A stretch of DNA of 5,878 nt from Pseudomonadota bacterium. Its GTDB lineage: Bacteria; Pseudomonadota; Alphaproteobacteria; Rhizobiales; Beijerinckiaceae. Location: contig JAFAAP010000024.1 in assembly GCA_023426505.1 (NCBI GenBank), positions 1 to 5,878 of the forward strand, read 5' to 3'. Under the pieces are notes generated by a model. That model worked only from the letters and a program-made list of their open reading frames with translations, was not told where the DNA came from and ran no database searches. A program made the position numbers and the translations under genes. Numbering within the stretch: the stretch's first letter is position 1; every line of letters starts with the position of its first letter. Of this stretch, positions 1 through 4,651 are shown piece after piece.

Positions 1-224
1 GCGTAGTAGCGGCGGAACTGCTTCTCGGTGATGTTGGCGTAGTAGCCCTTGAGCTTCTGCTTGGCGCGCAGCTGCGTGCCGAAGTCGGAGAGCTTGCCCT
101 TGCGGCGCTGGCCGTGCTGGCCGGGGCCGTATTCGCGGCGGTTCACGGGGCTCTTCGGGCGGCCCCAGATATTCTGGCCCATGCGGCGGTCAAGCTTGTG
201 CTTGGCCTGAATGCGCTTCGACAT
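1..224 (-). CDS. rpsD: 30S ribosomal protein S4, N-terminal part (cut by window edge)
   Basis: The minus strand encodes a product starting MSKRIQAKHKLDRRMGQNIW, with EYGPGQHGQRRKGKLSDFG at about residues 31-49 and a basic helix ending QFRRYY. This is the N-terminal domain of S4, the primary 16S rRNA-binding protein that nucleates assembly of the small-subunit body. Only 74 codons lie in the window; S4 is usually about 205 residues, so roughly two thirds, including most of the S4 RNA-binding domain, is outside. It is the form without the zinc-binding cysteines found in some S4 proteins. The start is well fixed: GAGGAA at 230-235 (minus strand) lies 5 bases before the ATG. It is downstream of murI in the same direction, but a separate promoter-like sequence is present in the gap. 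Confidence 0.96.
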   Translation of the reverse strand, partial: MSKRIQAKHKLDRRMGQNIWGRPKSPVNRREYGPGQHGQRRKGKLSDFGTQLRAKQKLKGYYANITEKQFRRYY

Positions 225-351
225 CGCTGTTCCTCTGTGTTGTCGAATCTGCGAGGAACGCGCCCTCCTCTTCCCCTCATCCCGAGGAGGCCCAAGGGGC
301 CGTCTCGAGGGACGGGACGACAGGCCGGCCGGAGCCGGGCCACGGGAGCGT

Positions 352-380
352 AAAAAGTTACGCGGCCCGAAAGGACCGCG
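352..380 (-). terminator. Hairpin plus U-tract between murI and rpsD (terminator or leader attenuator)
   Basis: Read on the minus strand, CGCGGTCC-TTTC-GGGCCGCG (361-380) forms an 8-bp stem with one G-U pair and a 4-base loop. TAAC and then TTTTT (352-356) follow. This is the layout of a Rho-independent terminator, with a 4-base gap before the U-run. It could end the murI transcript 63 bases after the stop codon. However, it lies just downstream of the rpsD promoter-like sequence, so it would also be at the very 5' end of the rpsD mRNA and could act there as an attenuator or a stabilising 5' stem. The sequence alone does not decide between these. Confidence 0.45.
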
Positions 381-391
381 CGAACGGCTGG

Positions 392-420
392 CTTCTAGGG
401 GAAATGAGGCGGGAAGTCAA
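392..420 (-). promoter_or_regulatory. Candidate rpsD promoter
   Basis: On the minus strand TTGACT (415-420) is separated by exactly 17 bases from TAGAAG (392-397). The first hexamer matches the housekeeping -35 consensus at 5 of 6 positions and the second matches the -10 at 4 of 6. Read as CTAGAA, the -10 also resembles the alphaproteobacterial CTATAT form. Transcription would start near 385, giving rpsD a leader of about 160 bases. This is pattern-based only; no start site has been mapped. Confidence 0.5.
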
Positions 421-442
421 TCGGGAAGACGCCTGTGCGCCC

Positions 443-1270
443 TCACCCCCGCAGCAACGGCATATCCTCGACGCCGATCAGCGGCAGCCCCTTGTCGTGC
501 AGGGCTTTCCGCAGGGCTGGCGTCACGCCTGCCCCTCCGGTGAAGACCGCCAGGGCCTCACCCTCGTCGGCCTCGTGGCCCGGGACGGGTGCGCCGATGA
601 GCTGCACGACGCGGCGGGCGATGGCCGGGGCTGGGTCGATCCAGGTGACAGGCCAGGGGGCCAGCGTCTCGAAGCGGGACAGAAGAAGCGGGTAATGGGT
701 GCAGGCGAGCGCCACCACGTCGGTCCGCCCGGCCGCGTCCTCGACGAAGCAGGGCTCGAGCTCAGCCCGCAGTTCCTCGTCCGAGACCGGCGCGCCGGCG
801 AGCTCCGCCTCGGCGAAGGCCGCGAGCCTGCGGGAGCCGACGAGCTTGACCGTGCGGCCGGCCGCATAGGTCTCCACGAGGTCGCGGGTATAGTCCCGCG
901 CCACCGTGCCGGGCGTGGCGAGCACCGTCACATGGCCCGACCGGGTCGCGAGCGCCGCCGGCTTGATCGCCGGCACGGTGCCCACGAAGGGGACGGAGAA
1001 TCGGGCCCGCAGGTGCGGGAGCACGAGGGTGGAAGCCGTGTTGCAAGCGATCACCACCAGCTCCGGAGCGTGGAGCCCGATCAGGCGCTCCATGACGGCG
1101 AGCACCCGGGCGACCAGGGCCTCCTCGGTCAAGCGCCCGTAAGGAAATCCGGCATCGTCGGCCGCGTAGACGAAGCGCGCATCGGGCCTTGCCTTCAGCA
1201 CCTCGGAGAAGACCGTGAGGCCCCCGAGGCCGGAATCGAAGACCAGGATGGTGGGAACGGGCGACGGCAT
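443..1270 (-). CDS. murI: Glutamate racemase
   Basis: Cofactor-independent racemase (EC 5.1.1.3) interconverting L- and D-glutamate, the D-amino acid that MurD adds to the peptidoglycan stem peptide; cytoplasmic. Numbered from the chosen start (275 aa), family landmarks are in order: FDSGLGG at 11-17, FPYG near 42-45, the first catalytic cysteine in ACNTAST (Cys76), and the second in ALACTHYPL (Cys190). Both cysteines of the two-base mechanism are intact and the length is normal. The start is uncertain. The ATG at 1270 puts MPSPVPTILVFDSG at the N-terminus, as usual for the family, but lacks a Shine-Dalgarno. An in-frame ATG at 1315 would add 15 residues and has only a GGGGG run about 9 bases upstream. 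The gene follows the alpha/beta hydrolase by 75 bases (30 with the longer start), so co-transcription is plausible. Confidence 0.95.
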   Translation of the reverse strand: MPSPVPTILVFDSGLGGLTVFSEVLKARPDARFVYAADDAGFPYGRLTEEALVARVLAVMERLIGLHAPELVVIACNTASTLVLPHLRARFSVPFVGTVPAIKPAALATRSGHVTVLATPGTVARDYTRDLVETYAAGRTVKLVGSRRLAAFAEAELAGAPVSDEELRAELEPCFVEDAAGRTDVVALACTHYPLLLSRFETLAPWPVTWIDPAPAIARRVVQLIGAPVPGHEADEGEALAVFTGGAGVTPALRKALHDKGLPLIGVEDMPLLRG

Positions 1271-1345
1271 GACCGCCGGGTTATAGGTCGTTCCCGCGAG
1301 AAGATCGACAAGCATGAACTGAAGCCCCCGTGCCGCTTCTTGACC

Positions 1346-2545
1346 TCATGAGCGCTGGTTCAGGAAACCCTGCAAGCTGTGCTTTGTTTCGTCGTTCGGC
1401 GCGAGATTGAGCCGGCGGCGGGGTCCCCGCTCCTGCTTTTCCTCCTCGGCGCCCTGCGGCGGCTGGGCCGAGAGCCGCTTGACCGGCCAGCCGTCGCTCC
1501 AGGTCCCCATGTCGATGAGTTTCGGGTCGCGGCGGAGGGAGGCGGCGTCCTTGCCCGAGAAGGCGGCCTCGGCGGCCATGTCGAAGGTCTTCCAGAAGGC
1601 GAGGTAATCGAGCGTGTCGGTGCCGTTGTTGCCGAGCTGCTGGGTCAGGATGGTCTGCGGCCCCGAGAGCGACATGTCGGCGCTCCAGCGCCAGGTGTTG
1701 CGCTGCTTCGGGTCCTTCGGCGGGTCGGGCGGCAGCTTGATGGCGGAAGCGTCGTAATCCGCCTTGGGCGAGCCCGGCGAAGCGAGCGTCGCCGTCACCG
1801 CCGGAAAGCCGTGATCGTCGGAACTCGCCCGCATGAACAGCTTGCGGTTAGCCGGAACGGCCGAAGCCTCCTGCAGGATGCGCTTGGCGGCCCGGTCGGC
1901 TGGGAGATAGTCGCGGTCGCCGCTCATGGCGATGAGCAGGGTGGAGGCATCGATGGTCGAGAGATCCTGGAGCATGATGCCCCGCTCCTTCTCGCTCGAG
2001 GCGATGCCGCCCGGCATGAGGCCGAGGATCAGCTTCGGGGCCGGAATCTCGGACGCCTGCGCGCCTGCCGCGACGTTGAGGGCGATCGGCACGCCGGCCG
2101 AGTGGCCGATGAAGGCCAACCGCTTGAGGTCGGGCTTGGCGGCCTCGTCGGATGCGAGGGTCTCCAGGGCGCTCTTGATCAGCGTCGCGGCCAGTTCCGA
2201 GGCGTCGGCCGGGCGGGAGCGGTTCACCTCCTGGAAGCGCGGGAAGAGCACGAGATAACCCTTGCGCGCCAGATGATCGATCCAGCCGCCGTAAAGGGAG
2301 GGGTTCACCGCGCCCCAGGAATGGAAGAACACGACGACCGGCCGCGGAGACGCGGCGTTCTCGGCCCCGTGGAACACATAGGTCCCGGCGCTCGCGGTGC
2401 CGACCGCGCGCTTTGCCACCTGGGAGATCTTGTAGTCGGACCCACCCGGCCCCTGCTCCGGCTGCTTCGGCGGCGTCGCGGCCTGCGCCAGGGGGGCTGC
2501 GAGGCACGAGCCCAGAAGGAAGAGCGTCATCAGCGAACGGCGCAT
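1346..2545 (-). CDS. Exported alpha/beta hydrolase of unknown substrate
   Basis: A 399-aa protein with an N-terminal export signal (MRRSLMTLFLLGSCLAAPLA) and a probable signal peptidase I site after LAQA (about residue 22). Cys14 in LLGSC could instead be a lipobox, though it is early and the hydrophobic stretch continues past it. The mature part has alpha/beta-hydrolase hallmarks: strand and oxyanion turn VVVFFHSWG (70-78), nucleophile elbow GHSAG (147-151, Ser149), an acidic turn SGDRDYLP (208-215, Asp210 or Asp212), and a likely catalytic His in DDHGFP (His245). A longer C-terminal part (about 280-399) ends in a charged, probably disordered tail with RRR near 376-378. I infer a periplasmic esterase, lipase or peptidase-like activity; the substrate cannot be read from sequence. 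It starts 64 bases after the methyltransferase gene and precedes murI. No strong Shine-Dalgarno precedes the ATG; the start rests on the signal peptide. Confidence 0.85.
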   Translation of the reverse strand: MRRSLMTLFLLGSCLAAPLAQAATPPKQPEQGPGGSDYKISQVAKRAVGTASAGTYVFHGAENAASPRPVVVFFHSWGAVNPSLYGGWIDHLARKGYLVLFPRFQEVNRSRPADASELAATLIKSALETLASDEAAKPDLKRLAFIGHSAGVPIALNVAAGAQASEIPAPKLILGLMPGGIASSEKERGIMLQDLSTIDASTLLIAMSGDRDYLPADRAAKRILQEASAVPANRKLFMRASSDDHGFPAVTATLASPGSPKADYDASAIKLPPDPPKDPKQRNTWRWSADMSLSGPQTILTQQLGNNGTDTLDYLAFWKTFDMAAEAAFSGKDAASLRRDPKLIDMGTWSDGWPVKRLSAQPPQGAEEEKQERGPRRRLNLAPNDETKHSLQGFLNQRS

Positions 2546-2570
2546 GGGCGATCTCTGGTCCGGTAAGGCT

Positions 2571-2585
2571 GGCGCAAATTGCGCC
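2571..2585. repeat. Perfect 7-1-7 inverted repeat upstream of the hydrolase gene
   Basis: GGCGCAA-A-TTGCGCC lies in the 64-base gap between the methyltransferase stop and the hydrolase ATG, 26 bases before that ATG on the minus strand. No U-tract follows on either strand, so a terminator is unlikely. It could be an operator or an mRNA hairpin; a chance palindrome in GC-rich DNA is also possible. Confidence 0.35.
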
Positions 2586-2609
2586 CACCATCATGAAAAC
2601 AGAAGATCT

Positions 2610-3344
2610 TTAAGGCTTTCTCAATCTGCGCCCTTCCGCAAGGGCACGAATCGCTCCGCGAAGCGTGCGCACCTCCTGCTCGGTCATGGCGAGCCTGTGG
2701 AAGATGTCGCGCATGTTGCGCGCCATGATCGGCTTCTTGTCCGCCGGGTAGAAGTTCACCGCGTCGAGTTCGGCCTCGAGATAGTCGAAGAACGACACCA
2801 CCATCTCGCGCGGCGCCGGCGGCGACAACATCTCGCCGGTGAAGGGCAGTGCGCCACCGGTCATGGCCCGGTTCCACTCGTAGGACATGAGCAGCACGGC
2901 CTGAGCCAGGTTGAGCGAGGAGAACTTCGGATCGACCGGGAAGGTCACGATGGCGTCCGCCAGCGAGATCTCGTCGTTCTCGAGCCCGGTGCGTTCGCGC
3001 CCGAACAGGATGCCGACCCCCTGCCCCGCCGCGATCCGGCCCTTGGCCTCCCCCATGGCGGCCTCCGGCCCGAACACGCGCTTCATCTGCCCGCGCTCGC
3101 GGGCCGTGGTGGCGAAGACGTAGTTGAGATCCGCGATCGCCTCGCGGGCTGTGTCGTAGAGCTTGGCGCCTTCCAGCACGTGGACCGCGCCGGAGGCGGC
3201 CGAATGGGCGCCCTTCTTGGGCCAGCCGTTGCGTGGCGAGACGAGGCGAAGCTCCGAGAGGCCAAAATTCGCCATGGCGCGGGCCACCATGCCGATGTTC
3301 TCGGCCAATTGGGGCTCGACGAGGATGATGATGGGTTGGGTCAT
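2610..3344 (-). CDS. trmJ: tRNA 2'-O-methyltransferase, TrmJ-type (SPOUT superfamily)
   Basis: A 244-aa protein of the TrmH/SpoU class of knotted SPOUT methyltransferases, which transfer a methyl group from S-adenosylmethionine to a ribose 2'-OH. The three class motifs are present: motif 1 in PQLAENIGMVARAMANFG (11-28; Asn16 and Arg22), motif 2 in GILFGRERTGLENDE (111-125), and motif 3 in FSSLNLAQAV (141-150), which forms the knot and SAM pocket. Length and the C-terminal helical tail (RNMRDIFHRL, 209-218) fit TrmJ, which in E. coli modifies position 32 of the tRNA anticodon loop (246 aa there). TrmJ is a better fit than TrmH or RlmB from the tail and motif 2, but exact RNA specificity is inferred. 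It is first in the minus-strand run leading to murI. No clear Shine-Dalgarno precedes the ATG, though the protein begins at the expected first beta strand. Confidence 0.88.
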   Translation of the reverse strand: MTQPIIILVEPQLAENIGMVARAMANFGLSELRLVSPRNGWPKKGAHSAASGAVHVLEGAKLYDTAREAIADLNYVFATTARERGQMKRVFGPEAAMGEAKGRIAAGQGVGILFGRERTGLENDEISLADAIVTFPVDPKFSSLNLAQAVLLMSYEWNRAMTGGALPFTGEMLSPPAPREMVVSFFDYLEAELDAVNFYPADKKPIMARNMRDIFHRLAMTEQEVRTLRGAIRALAEGRRLRKP

Positions 3345-3430
3345 GGGGCGGTATCGGAAAGCATGTCCGGCGATCCCGGCTCCACTCCCTTAGCGCCAAG
3401 AGGCCTCCCGAGCCAGAGGCGCCGTCCGAA

Positions 3431-3469
3431 ACGAAAAGGCCCCCTGCGGATGCATCCGGCAGGAGGCCT
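3431..3469 (-). terminator. Rho-independent terminator of the small lipoprotein gene
   Basis: On the minus strand AGGCCTCCTGC (3459-3469) pairs with GCAGGGGGCCT (3437-3447) to give an 11-bp stem with one internal G-U pair. The 11-base loop contains the self-complementary GGATGCATCC. TTTT, then CG, then TTT follow at once. The G-U pair becomes a C-A mismatch on the other strand, so the element reads best in the minus direction. It begins 24 bases after the lipoprotein stop and isolates that gene from the trmJ-like gene, which must then have its own promoter in roughly 3345-3430. I could not pick that promoter out. Confidence 0.9.
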
Positions 3470-3493
3470 GCAGTGCGGCTTGTCGCACCGGTC

Positions 3494-3790
3494 TTACCAG
3501 CAGCCGCCCCAGCCGCAGTAATAGCTCGGGCGGGCCGCGGCCGCGCCGAGAACCGCGCCGCCGATGACGCCGACCGCCGCACCGGCTGCCGCCTGGTTGG
3601 CGGCCGCGTTGGACTGGGCGACGTTGTTCCGGTAGCCGGCGTTCACGCAGCGCTGGTAGGTGGCGGTGCCGGGCTTCAGGCCGGTCTCCAGGCAAACGGA
3701 TTCCGCGCTGGACATGGATTGTTCGGCTGTCTGGCAGCCTGCGACGGTGAGAGCGAGCGCGGCGGCTCCGATGGCGATTGCAAGACGCAT
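3494..3790 (-). CDS. Small glycine-zipper lipoprotein
   Basis: A 98-aa protein with a typical lipoprotein signal: MRLAIAIGAA start, then lipobox LTVAGC with Cys19 as the lipidated residue. Gln follows at +2, with no Asp retention signal, so outer-membrane sorting is expected. The mature part has a Cys33-x14-Cys48 segment (CLETGLKPGTATYQRC), a linker rich in Asn, Ala and Gln, then a glycine zipper with glycines at 70, 74, 78 and 82 in a short hydrophobic stretch. It ends CGWGGCW, giving four cysteines in the mature chain besides the lipidated one. Glycine zippers are common in small envelope lipoproteins; I do not recognise a named family member or a specific function. A good Shine-Dalgarno (AGGGA before ACCAAAAATG-type spacing) supports the start. 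It is a single-gene unit with its own terminator. Confidence 0.85.
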   Translation of the reverse strand: MRLAIAIGAAALALTVAGCQTAEQSMSSAESVCLETGLKPGTATYQRCVNAGYRNNVAQSNAAANQAAAGAAVGVIGGAVLGAAAARPSYYCGWGGCW

Positions 3791-3971
3791 TTTTGGTCCC
3801 TGTCAGTCTAGTGTTGCCTCGCACCGGCGATCCCGCGCGATTTGCGGGCTCCCAATGCCGGCCAAGCTTCAGGACAATTTTCAGCTTGCGACGGTGCGGA
3901 AGCACACAAGACCGTGAGAATTCCTCGAAGAGACCTCCGGAACTTAAATACGTTATTATATTTGAAATTCA

Positions 3972-3988
3972 TTCCTGCCTAGCAGGAA
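3972..3988. repeat. Perfect inverted repeat, possible operator
   Basis: TTCCTGC-CTA-GCAGGAA has perfect 7-base arms around a 3-base centre and sits at the edge of the AT-rich island, 155 bases before the PLA2-like start codon. No U-run follows the arms on either strand, so termination is unlikely. Size and symmetry fit a binding site for a dimeric regulator. Regulator and target gene are unknown. Confidence 0.45.
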
Positions 3989-4134
3989 ATCATGCCGGGC
4001 CTGATCGGTGGAAAACCAATCCTGCTTCGCACCTTCGTAATTCGCACAACTGGGCTTGCGGCCATGGCGTCCACAGGGAACCCGAAGCAGGCGAAGCTCA
4101 TTTCCCCGGCGATGTCGGCATCTTCGCCTAGTTT

Positions 4135-4140
4135 AGGAAA
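4135..4140 (+). promoter_or_regulatory. Ribosome binding site of the PLA2-like gene
   Basis: AGGAAA, with AGGA 5 bases before the ATG at 4144, is a good Shine-Dalgarno. It fixes the start of this small gene and supports it being translated. Confidence 0.7.
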
Positions 4141-4143
4141 GCA

Positions 4144-4539
4144 ATGATACCTGGGACCAAGCCCGCTCGAACGTCGGCCGTTCTTCCCTTCTTCGTGCTC
4201 TTGTGTTCCGTCCCGGCGCTCGCCCAGGGCACCATGGGCTCCCGCACGGCCGCGCCCCCGCTCTTCCATGGCCATTGGTGCGGAGCCGGCGACCAGAACC
4301 GGGCGGCGCCAGTTGATGCGCTCGATGCCGCCTGCCGGGCGCATGATCTCTGCTACGAGCGCGTCGGCCGCAACGCCTGCGACTGCGACCGGGCGCTTCT
4401 CGACGCAACGGCGAAACTCGTCCGGAATGTGCGCGTCGCCCAGGATGTCCGCAACAAGGCGGCGACGGTCAATTCCCTGTTCAGCGCCGCGCCCTGCCGT
4501 GAGGACCCGGGATCCTTGAAAAACACCAGGGCACCCTGA
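4144..4539 (+). CDS. Secreted phospholipase A2-like protein
   Basis: A 131-aa protein with a signal peptide (hydrophobic core AVLPFFVLLCSVPALA, cleavage predicted after Ala27, ALA|Q), leaving about 104 residues outside the cytoplasm. The mature part carries the secreted phospholipase A2 signature in order: a calcium-loop-like HWCGAGD (44-50), catalytic CRAHDLCY (64-71; His67 as general base, Asp68 as calcium ligand), and CDCDRALLDA (79-88), where Asp82 occupies the place of the catalytic-network Asp99 of animal sPLA2. Cys46-Cys64 and Cys70-Cys81 match the conserved 29-45 and 51-98 disulfides; Cys79 and Cys118 are left and may pair. By family knowledge this fold hydrolyses the sn-2 ester of phospholipids with calcium; activity here is inferred. 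The prokaryotic or parvovirus-type minimal PLA2 core is the closest comparison. It is upstream of icd on the same strand, with no clear terminator between. High GC3 argues against a chance ORF. Confidence 0.8.
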   Translation: MIPGTKPARTSAVLPFFVLLCSVPALAQGTMGSRTAAPPLFHGHWCGAGDQNRAAPVDALDAACRAHDLCYERVGRNACDCDRALLDATAKLVRNVRVAQDVRNKAATVNSLFSAAPCREDPGSLKNTRAP

Positions 4540-4558
4540 CCTCAGCCTAAAGACCCGG

Positions 4559-4587
4559 CTTCCCCCGGAGGCTCAGCCGCGCTATAG
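4559..4587 (+). promoter_or_regulatory. Candidate icd promoter
   Basis: CTTCCC (4559-4564) and CTATAG (4582-4587) are spaced by exactly 17 bases. Against the alphaproteobacterial housekeeping pattern CTTGAC-N17-CTATAT they match 4 of 6 and 5 of 6 positions. Transcription would start near 4594, leaving a leader of about 58 bases. Confidence 0.42.
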
Positions 4588-4601
4588 GCCGCACCAGAAA
4601 A

Positions 4602-4617
4602 CCTGCCGTCCGGCAGG
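4602..4617 (+). repeat. Hairpin in the icd leader
   Basis: CCTGCC-GTCC-GGCAGG forms a 6-bp GC-rich stem with a 4-base loop. C-rich rather than U-rich sequence follows, so it is not an intrinsic terminator for the upstream gene. If the candidate promoter is used, it would lie about 8 bases from the 5' end of the icd mRNA, where such stems often protect transcripts. Confidence 0.4.
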
Positions 4618-4639
4618 CCCGGCCCCCGCTTCAAGCGCT

Positions 4640-4647
4640 AAGGTGAG
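4640..4647 (+). promoter_or_regulatory. Ribosome binding site that sets the icd start
   Basis: AAGGTGAG lies just before the ATG at 4652, with AAGG 8 bases away. An in-frame GTG at 4643 would give a 3-residue extension (MRS), but it falls inside this Shine-Dalgarno and is therefore rejected as the start. Confidence 0.75.
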
Positions 4648-4651
4648 ATCA

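Larger units (their letters stand above)
3791..4143. other. Divergent intergenic region, 353 bases
   Basis: This separates the minus-strand lipoprotein gene from the plus-strand PLA2-like gene and must hold both promoters. An AT-rich island at about 3941-3975 contrasts with the GC-rich surroundings. It contains TATAAT on the minus strand (3956-3961 region) and TATATT on the plus strand (3957-3962), but neither has a convincing -35 at 16-18 bases. A 7-3-7 inverted repeat follows the island. Nearer the lipoprotein gene, CCCGC (3832-3836) and GCGGG (3844-3848) could form a small leader hairpin. The short ORFs crossing the region have no coding character. Confidence 0.6.

Noticed and set aside
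404..1351. 315-aa plus-strand ORF across murI
   Set aside because: Antisense shadow of murI; composition is rich in Arg, Gly, Asp and His as expected from reading a GC-rich gene backwards, with no family motif.
1379..2566. 395-aa plus-strand ORF opposite the alpha/beta hydrolase
   Set aside because: Shadow ORF: the minus strand encodes a signal peptide and a hydrolase catalytic motif, while this frame has only low-complexity Arg/Gly-rich sequence.
2544..3521. 325-aa plus-strand ORF opposite the methyltransferase
   Set aside because: The minus strand carries all three SPOUT motifs; the plus-strand reading crosses the strong terminator and has no recognisable domain.
4108..4128. Possible hairpin GGCGATG-TCGG-CATCTTCGCC before the PLA2-like ribosome binding site
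   Set aside because: The stem is broken by a bulge of about three bases and has no supporting feature, so it was not listed.
3778..4131. 117-aa plus-strand ORF in the divergent intergenic region
   Set aside because: It crosses the AT-rich promoter island and the inverted repeat, lacks codon bias and a ribosome binding site, and has no recognisable features.
3979..4344. 121-aa minus-strand ORF overlapping the PLA2-like gene
   Set aside because: The plus-strand frame has a Shine-Dalgarno, a signal peptide and a PLA2 signature; the minus frame has none of these.
4541..4578. Short direct repeat CTCAGCC (4541-4547 and 4572-4578) and weak pairing AGCCT/AGGCT after the PLA2-like gene
   Set aside because: Considered as a terminator, but the loop is long and there is no U-tract; the repeat is short enough to be chance.
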